The notes beneath the pieces are model-generated. The model ran no database searches. It worked only from the letters and a program-made list of their open reading frames with translations, and was not told where the DNA came from. This document shows positions 54,439 through 61,732 of a stretch of 64,000 nt of DNA, piece by piece. The stretch comes from DASRDR01 sp963812945 [NCBI: uncultured Candidatus Rokubacteria bacterium] (GTDB lineage Bacteria > Methylomirabilota > Methylomirabilia > Rokubacteriales). The stretch's first letter is position 1. Each line of letters opens with the position of its first letter. Location of the stretch: positions 1,302,001 through 1,366,000 of the forward strand of contig CAWEXD010000008.1 of assembly GCA_963812945.1 (NCBI GenBank), given 5' to 3'. A program made the position numbers and the translations under genes.

Positions 54439-54608
54439 GCCACCCCTCCTCGTGCGTCGGTGACCCACGTCAGCCAACATCAGGAAGAGGATACCGCATC
54501 CGAGGGGGAACGCGCGCGGAGTCCGAGGGCACCCGGCGTCCCGCGCGGCGCGACGGCTCAGGCGGGCCGGTGGACCGGGGGCCGGGCCGGGCGCATTCTA
54601 GGGTGCCG

Positions 54609-56462
54609 ATGGCGACCCCTCTTCAGGAGAGCCCGGCGCCCGTCCAACCGGCGGCGCCCGGCGTCCCCGATCTCCGGCCGTGGGAGCGGCTGAGCGTCCG
54701 GCTGGCGCTGTTCTTCGCGGCCGTGACGTTCCTGGCCGTGGGCGCCGTCGGCTTCCTGACGTACACGCGTCAGCAGCGCGAGGTCGAGGACGGCGTCGGG
54801 ACGCAGCTCCTCAACATCGCCCGGGTGGCCGCGCTCCAGCTGGACCCGCGGCTCCACGCCGAGGCCGACGCCGCGCGGTCGCCGGAATCGGCCGCGTACC
54901 GGCAGCTCAGGTCGAGGCTGGCCGCGATCCAGGACGAGACCCTCCTGACGAGCCCGATCACGACCCTCGTCGACGTCCAGCCGGCGGCCCGGACCGCCCG
55001 CCTCGTCATCGCGAGCAGTGGCCCGGGGCAGCCCGGGGACGTCTACCCGCTCGCGCCCGAGCTGATCGAGCCGATGGGGTGGACACTGGGCGACGGCGTG
55101 GCCCGCTATACGCGCGTGTATCGCCATCAGGGCGGGCTCTGGATCTCCGCCTTCGCGCCGATCCTCGACGCCCAGGGACGCCCCGGTGGCCTGCTCCACG
55201 TCACGTATCCGGTCGAGATCTATCTCGACCGCCTGCACGAGCTGCGCGACACCCTCCTCCTGGCGACCGGCGTGGGCGCCCTCGCCACGCTCGGGCTCGG
55301 GCTTCTCGTCCTCCGGCGGCTCACGCGCCCGATCGCCCTCCTCACGGGCGGCGTGGCGCGCGTGGCGGGCGGGGATCTCTCCCAACCCCTCCCGGTCACC
55401 TCGCGGGACGAGGTCGGGCGGCTGACCCAGGCCTTCAACACGATGCTCGAGGGCCTCCGCCAGCGCGACTTCATCCGCTCGGCGTTCGGGCGGTACGTGT
55501 CACCCGAGGTGGCGCAGGCCATCCTCGAGTCGCCCGAGGGGCTCCGGTTCGGCGGGACCAAGCGGCTCGTCACGGTCCTCATGTCCGACCTCCGGGGCTA
55601 CACGCGGTTCGCCGAGCAGGGCGACCCGGCCGAGGTGATGGAGATCCTCAACGGGTATCTGGCGCGGATGGCGGAGGTCGTCATCGCCCACGGGGGCACG
55701 ATCAACGAGTTCATCGGAGACGCCATCTTCGCGGTCTACGGCGCCCCGGTCACGCACCGGGATCATGCCGAGCGGGCCGCCGCCACCGCGCTGGCCATGC
55801 AGGACGCGCTCGTCGAGATCAACGCGGAGCACGCCCGCCGGGGGCTGCCGCGCTTCGAGATGGGGATCGGGCTCCACACGGGAGAGGCGGTGGTGGGCAA
55901 CATCGGCTCCGAGCAGCGGGCCAAGTACGCGGTCGTGGGGAGCGCCGTCAACGTGGCGAGCCGCGTCGAGAGCGCCACGGTCGGCGGCCAGGTTCTCATG
56001 ACGACGGCCACGCTCACGGAGCTGGGAGACCTGGCCCGAGTCGGGCCTCCGGTCGCGCTCACGGTCAAGGGTCTCGCCGAGCCGCTGACGCTCCACCCGC
56101 TCGAAGCGCTCGGCGGGCGATTCGCGCGGACCCTGCCGGTGGCCGCGCCCGAGGCCGAGCGCCAGGTGGCGGTCGAGCTTCCGCTCCGGTGCTGGATCGT
56201 GGACGGGAAGGTGGTTCGCCCGGAGGCCCTGGAGGGGCGCGTCGTCCGCCTCGGGCTACGAGAGGTGCACGCCGCGCTCGACCCGCCGCCCGATCCGCTC
56301 ACCAACGTCAAGCTCCAGCTTCGCTATCCGCCACCCCTCGACCGGGTCTCCGAGGCGATCTACGCCAAGGTGCTCGGCCGCGATGTCGCGGGCCTGGTGC
56401 GAATGCGCCTCACCGCCCTCGGTCCGGCCGACGAGCAGGCGATCGCGACGCTCCTCGGCTAG
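54609..56462 (+). CDS. membrane class III nucleotide cyclase with HAMP domain
   Basis: A 617-residue receptor-type cyclase. It has a transmembrane helix (about 30-52), a periplasmic sensor region, a second helix (about 215-237), HAMP (RRLTRPIALLTGGVARVAGGD), a linker (RSAFGRYVSPEV), a class III cyclase domain with metal Asp in VLMSDLRGYT and FIGDAIFAVYG, and the transition-state Asn/Arg in VVGSAVNVASR. A C-terminal module (VELPLRCWIVDG...) looks PilZ-like. It should make cAMP or cGMP in response to a periplasmic signal. A cyclic-nucleotide-binding membrane protein is encoded at 32.1 kb. GTG 54603 is an alternative start. Confidence 0.82.
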   Translation: MATPLQESPAPVQPAAPGVPDLRPWERLSVRLALFFAAVTFLAVGAVGFLTYTRQQREVEDGVGTQLLNIARVAALQLDPRLHAEADAARSPESAAYRQLRSRLAAIQDETLLTSPITTLVDVQPAARTARLVIASSGPGQPGDVYPLAPELIEPMGWTLGDGVARYTRVYRHQGGLWISAFAPILDAQGRPGGLLHVTYPVEIYLDRLHELRDTLLLATGVGALATLGLGLLVLRRLTRPIALLTGGVARVAGGDLSQPLPVTSRDEVGRLTQAFNTMLEGLRQRDFIRSAFGRYVSPEVAQAILESPEGLRFGGTKRLVTVLMSDLRGYTRFAEQGDPAEVMEILNGYLARMAEVVIAHGGTINEFIGDAIFAVYGAPVTHRDHAERAAATALAMQDALVEINAEHARRGLPRFEMGIGLHTGEAVVGNIGSEQRAKYAVVGSAVNVASRVESATVGGQVLMTTATLTELGDLARVGPPVALTVKGLAEPLTLHPLEALGGRFARTLPVAAPEAERQVAVELPLRCWIVDGKVVRPEALEGRVVRLGLREVHAALDPPPDPLTNVKLQLRYPPPLDRVSEAIYAKVLGRDVAGLVRMRLTALGPADEQAIATLLG

Positions 56463-56620
56463 CCTCGCAATTTCACACGGCCGTGACATCCTGGCGGCCG
56501 GACTGGGCTAGGCTCCAGTCCAGCGCGGGTCGATACCCGCGCGTGTCTGCCGTCGCTCCTTCAGGACAGTGGCCGGGCGAGTGGCCGGAACAGGGGCGCG
56601 GCACGCCGGAACCCTAGCGG

Positions 56621-56635
56621 TTGACCATCGGTCAA
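56621..56635 (+). promoter_or_regulatory. palindromic operator candidate upstream of the bufferin operon
   Basis: TTGACC-ATC-GGTCAA is a perfect 15-base dyad directly upstream of the AGGAGG ribosome site of the precursor gene. A repressor bound here would block transcription elongation or translation initiation. The regulator is unknown. The rest of 56463-56650 shows no gene and no clear -10. Confidence 0.45.
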
Positions 56636-56650
56636 CAGGAGGATCATCCG

Positions 56651-56914
56651 ATGCAGACGCGCCTCTTCCTCGCCTCAGCCGTCGCCGCAGCGATCGCGAT
56701 TCCTGCCGTGACCGGCGCTCAGCCGGCGCCGATGCCGAAGTTCGAGGCCGAGAAGTGCTACGGCATCGCGAAGGCCGCCAAGAACGACTGCCAGACCGCC
56801 AACTCCTCCTGCGCCGGGACGTCGAAGCGTGACGCCCAGCGCGACGCCTGGGTGTACGTCCCGAAGGGGACGTGCGACCGTCTGGTCAACGGCAGCCTCC
56901 AGCCCAGGGCGTAG
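56651..56914 (+). CDS. bufA: bufferin-type RiPP precursor (DUF2282)
   Basis: An 87-residue exported small protein: signal peptide to about residue 22 (ending VTGA), then a core with four Cys at residues 36, 47, 54 and 75 in the DUF2282 pattern (EKCYGIAKAAKNDC, SSCAGTSKRD, VYVPKGTCDRLV). DUF2282 proteins encoded with a DUF692 enzyme are bufferins. In Caulobacter, Cys are modified (thiooxazole groups) and the peptide buffers copper in the periplasm. ATG 56651 is chosen over upstream starts because of the AGGAGG site. The three partner genes follow directly. Confidence 0.88.
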   Translation: MQTRLFLASAVAAAIAIPAVTGAQPAPMPKFEAEKCYGIAKAAKNDCQTANSSCAGTSKRDAQRDAWVYVPKGTCDRLVNGSLQPRA

Positions 56915-56930
56915 GGCGGAGACCCGGGCG

Positions 56931-57812
56931 ATGCGGACGGGTGGCATGGCTTCGGCGACTCCGGGTGCCGGGTCTCTCCCGGTCGGAGCCGGGATCGGGC
57001 TCCGGAGCCCGCACGTCGCCGAGGTGCTCGCCACCCGTCCCGCGCTGCCCTGGCTCGAGGTGCATCCAGAGAACTACCTGGGCGGCGGGCCGGCCATTCG
57101 CGCCCTCGATGCCCTCAGGCGCGACTATCCTGTGACGTTTCACGCCGTGGGGCTGTCGGTCGGGAGCGCCGGCGGAGTGGACCGACACCATCTCGACCGG
57201 ATCCGGCGGCTCGTGAACCGGGTCGAGCCCGCCCTCGTCTCGGAGCACCTGGCGTGGAGCCAGGCCGATGGCGCCTACCTGAATCACCTGCTGCCGCTGC
57301 CGTACACGGAGGAGTCGCTGGCCGTCGTCTGCCGGAATGTCGACGAGGTCCAGACCGTCCTCGGGCGGCGCGTCCTGGTCGAGAACCCCTCCGCGTATCT
57401 CCGGTTCACGGCGTCCACGATCCCGGAGGCCGAGTTTCTCGCGGAGCTCGCGCGGCGGACCGGGTGCGGGCTCCTCTGCGACGTCAACAACGTGCACGTG
57501 ACCGCGCAGAACCTCGCGCTCGACCCGATCGCTTACCTGGACGCCCTTCCGGGTGCGGCGGTCGGGGAGATCCATCTCGCCGGGCATTCGGTCAACGACG
57601 TCGACAGCCGCCCGCTCCTCATCGACGACCACGGTTCGCCGGTGGGGCCGGCGGTGTGGCGTCTTTACGAGCATGCGGTCCGCCGATTCGGCGCCGTCCC
57701 GACGCTCGTCGAGTGGGACACGGACATCCCACCGCTGGAGGTCCTCGTGGCGGAAGCCCGGCGCGCCGACATGCGGCGCGAAGAGGTGATGGGTGCGGCC
57801 CACGCTGCCTGA
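56931..57812 (+). CDS. bufB: DUF692 multinuclear iron oxygenase (MNIO), bufferin maturase
   Basis: A 293-residue TIM-barrel enzyme of the MbnB/DUF692 family, which uses a cluster of two or three iron ions to modify Cys in peptide substrates. Conserved ligand segments are present: WLEVHPENY, FHAVGLSVGS, LVSEHLAW, LVENPSAYL, LCDVNNVHV, EIHLAGH and VEWDTDIPPL. ATG 56931 follows GGAGA and starts 17 bases after the precursor stop. It overlaps the next gene by 20 bases. Its substrate is almost certainly the DUF2282 peptide encoded upstream. Confidence 0.9.
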   Translation: MRTGGMASATPGAGSLPVGAGIGLRSPHVAEVLATRPALPWLEVHPENYLGGGPAIRALDALRRDYPVTFHAVGLSVGSAGGVDRHHLDRIRRLVNRVEPALVSEHLAWSQADGAYLNHLLPLPYTEESLAVVCRNVDEVQTVLGRRVLVENPSAYLRFTASTIPEAEFLAELARRTGCGLLCDVNNVHVTAQNLALDPIAYLDALPGAAVGEIHLAGHSVNDVDSRPLLIDDHGSPVGPAVWRLYEHAVRRFGAVPTLVEWDTDIPPLEVLVAEARRADMRREEVMGAAHAA

Positions 57813-58590
57813 GCTCCAGTCGCGGCTCGCCGCGGCAATCCTCCGGGAGGACGCGGCCGAGGTTGCGGGGGCGGTCGGCGGCGACGGCCTGGCGCCGTCC
57901 GCCCGCGTGAAGGTGTACTGGAACCACGTCTTCACGAGCCTGACCGAGGCCTTGGAGGCCACCTTTCCCGTCGTGTGCCGCCTGGTGGACCGCCGGTTCT
58001 TCGGCTTCGCGGCCCACCACTACATCCGGGGGCATCCCCCAGCGGGCCCGTGTCTCTTCGAGTACGGCGCGACGTTCCCCGGGTTCCTGGCCGGCTTCCC
58101 GCCGTGCGCGGGACATCCCTACCTGGCCGACGTCGCGCGGCTCGAGTGGGCGATGAACGCCGCGCTCCATGCCGAGGACGTTCCGCCCATCGCTCCGGCG
58201 GGCCTGGGACGGGTGCCGCGCGAGGATGTGGGACGCCTCGTCGTCCGGACCGACCCGTCGGCGTCGTGGCTCCGGTCACCGTGGCCGGTCGATCGGATCT
58301 GGCAGGCCAATCAGCCCGGCGCCGACCCGGAGGCTCAGGTCGATCTCGCCGAGGGCGGGGCGCTGCTCGAGATCCGCCGGCGCGAGGACGTCGTCACGCT
58401 CCGCCGGCTCGGGCGGCCCGAGTTCGCCTTCCGGGCCGGGCTCGGGGCAGGGGCGACGCTGGAGACGGCCGCGGACGCCGCCCTGAAGGAGGACCCGGCC
58501 TTCGATCTGACGGAGGCGGTCCGCGCCCTGCTCGGTGAGGCGCTCCTCGTCGGTCTCACACTGGCGCCCGAGGAAGGAGCCTCCGCGTGA
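57793..58590 (+). CDS. bufC: DUF2063 partner protein of the MNIO enzyme
   Basis: A 265-residue protein with an N-terminal DUF2063 domain (LAPSARVKVYWNHVFTSLTE, ATFPVVCRLVDRRFFGFAA, FPPCAGHPYLADVARLEWAM). This domain is often labelled DNA-binding but in bufferin and related RiPP systems serves as the partner that binds the precursor leader and docks on the DUF692 enzyme. GTG 57793 overlaps bufB by 20 bases, and the end overlaps doxX. A C-terminal RRE-like half follows. Confidence 0.85.
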   Translation: MRPTLPELQSRLAAAILREDAAEVAGAVGGDGLAPSARVKVYWNHVFTSLTEALEATFPVVCRLVDRRFFGFAAHHYIRGHPPAGPCLFEYGATFPGFLAGFPPCAGHPYLADVARLEWAMNAALHAEDVPPIAPAGLGRVPREDVGRLVVRTDPSASWLRSPWPVDRIWQANQPGADPEAQVDLAEGGALLEIRRREDVVTLRRLGRPEFAFRAGLGAGATLETAADAALKEDPAFDLTEAVRALLGEALLVGLTLAPEEGASA

Positions 58591-59055
58591 CGCTGCGGGC
58601 ACGGCCCGTCGCCGAGCCCGGAGGTCCGGGAGTGGCCGGCTGGCTCGGCGGGCTGGCCTCGGTCCCGCTGTCGCTTCACCAGCTGCTCTTTCGCCTCGGC
58701 GTCGCCAGCGTCTTCCTCAAGGCCGGGCTGGTCAAGGCATCGAGCTGGGAGCCGACGGTCGCGCTCTTCCGCGACGAGTACCGCGTCCCGGTGCTCACCC
58801 CCGAGCTGGCAGCCGCGCTCGCGATGACCTTCGAGCTCGGCTGCTCGACGATGCTCATCGTCGGCCTGGGCACCCGCCTGGCCACGCTGCCGCTTCTCGG
58901 GATGCATTGCCACGATCCAGCTCTTCGTGTATCCGAGCGCCTGGCCGGAGCACCTCGTGTGGGGCTCGATCCTGCTCTTCCTCCTGACGCGGGGGCCGGG
59001 CTCGGTCTCGCTCGATCACCTGCTCGCGCGGGCCTGGGCCGGCCGCCGCGCCTGA
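58587..59055 (+). pseudogene. DoxX family membrane protein, frameshifted
   Basis: The fourth gene of the bufferin operon. From GTG 58587 the frame encodes a DoxX protein (LGVASVFLKAGLVKASSWEPTV..., FRDEYRVPVLTPELAA, LGTRLATLPLLGM). At about 58905-58910 (GATGCATTGCC) the homology moves to the +1 frame and continues IQLFVYPSAWPEHLVWG to SLDHLLARAWAGRRA, with a stop at 59053-59055. One extra base explains it: the expected DoxX spacing is restored exactly. It may be a recent mutation or a sequencing error. DoxX proteins accompany bufferin genes and probably serve membrane redox steps. Confidence 0.75.
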
Positions 59056-59065
59056 GCGAGGCCGC

Positions 59066-60430
59066 TCACGGGCTCGGCCGGGCTCCCGGAGCCAGGAGAG
59101 TCTTCACGGCCCGGAGCGCGTCGCGGTATGCGGCTGGGTCAGGGCCAACGGTCGTCCCCCGGACCACGCAGGGATCCGCGACAGTAAACGGTAGTCCGGT
59201 GTCCCGGTTCGCAAGATTGCCCTCCGGGCGCTCCTCCCAGAAGCAGCCGCGGGCCGTCTGCGCGCGAGGAAGGCGGAACGCCGGCCCGGCGTTCGGGTTG
59301 GCGAACCCGTGGTGGACCCCCAGATACTCGGTCATCTGCACGTCGGCGCCGGCTCGCCGGAGCCGCTCCACGTAGGCTCGGCAGGGCTCGATGGGAGTGT
59401 AGTCGTCGGCCGTCCCGTGGAAAATCCGGATCGGGCGATCGGTCACCGCCTCGTCGTCCACGTACCTGAAGTAGCAGCCGGGATAGAAGGCGATGTGGTG
59501 CGAGAACCGGGCGCTGGCTGGCCCGCTCAGTTGCTGGAACCGCTTCAACGCCGTGTAGAGGGCGACCCCGCCGCCTCGCGAGAATCCCGCCACGGCGATG
59601 CGCGCGGGATCGATCCGGGGGTGCGTGGCCAGAAGCTCCAAAGCTCGAAAGGCATCTTGGATCACCGCCAGGTGATTGACCTGGGCCTGATCCTCCGAGG
59701 TGCTGGTGATCGCCCGGCCCGTGTAGCTGTCGAGGATGAACGTCGCGACGCCGACCTGCCGGAGCTCCTCGGCCCACCGGTCGTCGCGGGAGCTCACCCC
59801 GCTGGAGCCGTGCGCCAGCACGACGGCCGGGCCCCGCTCGATCTGACCCGGGGGAAGCTCGAGGTCCCCCCAGATCACGGTCGTGGTCGCGGGCCTGATC
59901 CCGCGGAGGAAGTCCGGCACCGTCGGGGTCGCGGTCTGGAAGGCGAGGCGTCCCGTCGGGCCGCTGGCGAGCGTCGTGAACGGCGCCGGTGGCGGACAGG
60001 CGTCCACGTAGCGCAGGGACGTCGTGCTCGTCACTTCTTGCCCGTCCGCGAGCACGACCCGCAGCATGTACCGGATGTCGACCCCGCCCGCCGGGGCCGT
60101 CATCGGGGGGCTCCAGTGCCGGAGGGGGCTCTCGTAGCGGCCCTCGTCGGCGGTATGGCGCTGCAGATCGCCTCGCGAGGGGGTCAAGGCCGAGCGGACC
60201 GGTCGCGCGCCGGGCTCCTCCGAGAGCCCCAGGAGCTCGAGATCCGACACCGCCGCCAGGCCTCCGGGAAGCCCGCGATACGCGAAGCCCCACCGGAAGG
60301 TGTCCCGGAGGCACAGCCGGGGCGGATCGAAGCGGAACTCCTCGACGGCCGGCTGCCCCTCCCCCGTGAGCGGTGCGGCAAGCAGGCCAACGCTCAGAAT
60401 GCCCGCCAGAGCGGCTTGAGGGGTTTTCAT
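59066..60430 (-). CDS. exported dienelactone hydrolase-like alpha/beta hydrolase
   Basis: A 454-residue protein with a signal peptide (ILSVGLLAAPLTGEG), a beta-rich N-terminal region (about 30-150), and a C-terminal alpha/beta hydrolase. The hydrolase carries VVLAHGSSGV (oxyanion region), the nucleophile elbow GFSRGGG, IFHGTADDYTP (acid) and HHGFANPNAG (His). It is closest in pattern to dienelactone hydrolases, but the substrate is unknown. It converges on the doxX gene, 10 bases from its stop, and lies downstream of the copper-type operon with an 82-base gap, so it may be separately transcribed. Confidence 0.75.
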   Translation of the reverse strand: MKTPQAALAGILSVGLLAAPLTGEGQPAVEEFRFDPPRLCLRDTFRWGFAYRGLPGGLAAVSDLELLGLSEEPGARPVRSALTPSRGDLQRHTADEGRYESPLRHWSPPMTAPAGGVDIRYMLRVVLADGQEVTSTTSLRYVDACPPPAPFTTLASGPTGRLAFQTATPTVPDFLRGIRPATTTVIWGDLELPPGQIERGPAVVLAHGSSGVSSRDDRWAEELRQVGVATFILDSYTGRAITSTSEDQAQVNHLAVIQDAFRALELLATHPRIDPARIAVAGFSRGGGVALYTALKRFQQLSGPASARFSHHIAFYPGCYFRYVDDEAVTDRPIRIFHGTADDYTPIEPCRAYVERLRRAGADVQMTEYLGVHHGFANPNAGPAFRLPRAQTARGCFWEERPEGNLANRDTGLPFTVADPCVVRGTTVGPDPAAYRDALRAVKTLLAPGARPSP

Positions 60431-60512
60431 GTGGGCCTCCTCGACTCGAGAACCGCGCTGACTATACCGCGAGCCGACCCCGTGGCGGAGAGTGACCGGG
60501 ACGAGCGCGGAG

Positions 60513-60905
60513 TCAGCGTTTGACGACGATCACCCAGAGCCGGAGCGGGACGGTGCCTTCGTTGCGCGCGTCGTGAGGCTGGAGCGCCGGGAGCCAGCGG
60601 ACGGCCCCCGGTCCAAGCAGCTCGCGGCCAGCCGAGGTCACGAGCGTCAGCTCGCCTTCCAGCACGATGCCGAGCTCCGGATCGAGGCCGACGTGCTCCC
60701 CCGACGCGGCGCCGGGGGCGAAGACGAGCAGCGAGACGCGGACCGTCTCGTTGTCGACGACGACCTGCTCCTGGACGCCCGCGCTCGGCGCCTGAGCCGC
60801 GACCGGCGGGCCCGCGAGGAGGAGCCCCGCGACCAAGACCGCGGCCGCGAGGCTCGACATGGGCGGCTGCGAGCGGCCCCGATCTGGGGCTGTCTCGCAG
60901 CTCAC
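60513..60905 (-). CDS. exported cupin-domain protein
   Basis: A 130-residue single cupin with a signal peptide or anchor (LAAAVLVAGLLLAGPPVAA). The cupin shows VRVSLLVFAPGAASGEHVGLD and a second motif QPHDARNEGTVPLRLWVIVV, with only some of the usual metal His retained. GTG 60905 overlaps the stop of the rhodanese-like gene (GTGA); ATG 60860, at the signal peptide, is the alternative. Last gene of the copper-type operon. Confidence 0.65.
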   Translation of the reverse strand: MSCETAPDRGRSQPPMSSLAAAVLVAGLLLAGPPVAAQAPSAGVQEQVVVDNETVRVSLLVFAPGAASGEHVGLDPELGIVLEGELTLVTSAGRELLGPGAVRWLPALQPHDARNEGTVPLRLWVIVVKR

Positions 60906-61318
60906 GGCGTCGACTCGACGGGGAGCCCGAGACGGAGCCAGGCCGGGAGCCCGCCCGCGAGCACCATGACGTTCCCGTGGCCCGCATCGCGGAGCGCCTG
61001 GTAGGCGGCCGCGACCTCCTCGGGCGTGGCCCCGTAGAGCACGACCCGCCCCGCCCGCGGGATCTCGCCCTGCCGCCGGCGGAGCTCTCCCACCGGCAGG
61101 GACCGGGCGCGAGCGACATGGCCCCGCCGGAACGCGGCGAGCGGCCGCAGGTCGATCACGACGACCTCCTCCCCGGCCTCTCGATAGCGCTGGACGTCCT
61201 CGGGCGCGATGGCGAGGGGATTGTCGGTGGGAACGTGGACGGCCAGCGCAGGACCTCCGCCCGCCGCCAGGGTGAGCCCGGCGGACACGGTGAGGACTGC
61301 CCAGCCGGACGCCCTCAC
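60902..61318 (-). CDS. exported rhodanese-like protein lacking the catalytic Cys
   Basis: A 138-residue protein: signal peptide (LTVSAGLTLAAGGGPALA), then a rhodanese domain (VVVIDLRPLAAFRRGHVARA, IPRAGRVVLYGATPEEVAAA, GHGNVMVLAGGLPAW). At the active-site position VVLY is followed by Gly (codon GGG at about 61034) where Cys is expected, so it cannot form a persulfide in the usual way. It may be a binding or regulatory domain. GTG 61318 overlaps the CusF-like gene stop. The contrast with the UGA-containing rhodanese 7 kb away is notable. Confidence 0.78.
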   Translation of the reverse strand: MRASGWAVLTVSAGLTLAAGGGPALAVHVPTDNPLAIAPEDVQRYREAGEEVVVIDLRPLAAFRRGHVARARSLPVGELRRRQGEIPRAGRVVLYGATPEEVAAAYQALRDAGHGNVMVLAGGLPAWLRLGLPVESTP

Positions 61319-61692
61319 GGCGCGCGCTGCTTTTCGATCGTGACCAGCACCAGGCGCTCGCCGTCCTTCCGCACCGTGAACCGGACGGGATCCCCGGGCG
61401 CCAGGCCGTCCAGGAGCTTCGGATCCTCGGCCTCGAAGCCCATGGTCATCGCCTCCATCAGCCCGGGCATCGCCTCGTGGGTGAGAAAGATCGCGCCGAG
61501 CTTGGGGACGACGGACCGAACGATGCCCCGGACCGCCCACGACGAGGGGCTCGGGCGGGCCGCCTCGACGCGGAGCCGCACGACCTCGTCCTGGAGGCGT
61601 CGAACCTCGCGCGCCCACCGGAGGTAGCCCAGGCCGATGCCCACGCCCAGGGCGAGGTTCAGCAGCAGGATGACCTTCCAGAGCCGCATCAC
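61315..61692 (-). CDS. CusF-like periplasmic copper-binding protein, membrane anchored
   Basis: A 125-residue protein with an N-terminal transmembrane anchor (residues 3-23), a short coiled linker, and a CusF-type domain: GIVRSVVPKLGAIFLTHEAM, then PGLMEAMTMGFEAED with the Met-rich Cu(I)/Ag(I) ligands (His and Met-x-Met), and a closing beta strand. CusF-like domains pass copper to export or assembly machinery. GTG 61692 is preferred over ATG 61689 by distance to GAGGAGG. It is 40 bases after the CopD fusion. Confidence 0.78.
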   Translation of the reverse strand: MMRLWKVILLLNLALGVGIGLGYLRWAREVRRLQDEVVRLRVEAARPSPSSWAVRGIVRSVVPKLGAIFLTHEAMPGLMEAMTMGFEAEDPKLLDGLAPGDPVRFTVRKDGERLVLVTIEKQRAP

Positions 61693-61732
61693 GCCGCGCC
61701 CGCCTCCTCTGTCACCTGGCCGCCCGGTGTCA

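Noticed and set aside
58587-59055. DoxX interruption as a third selenocysteine site
   Set aside because: The break is a +1 frame shift without an in-frame TGA at the junction.
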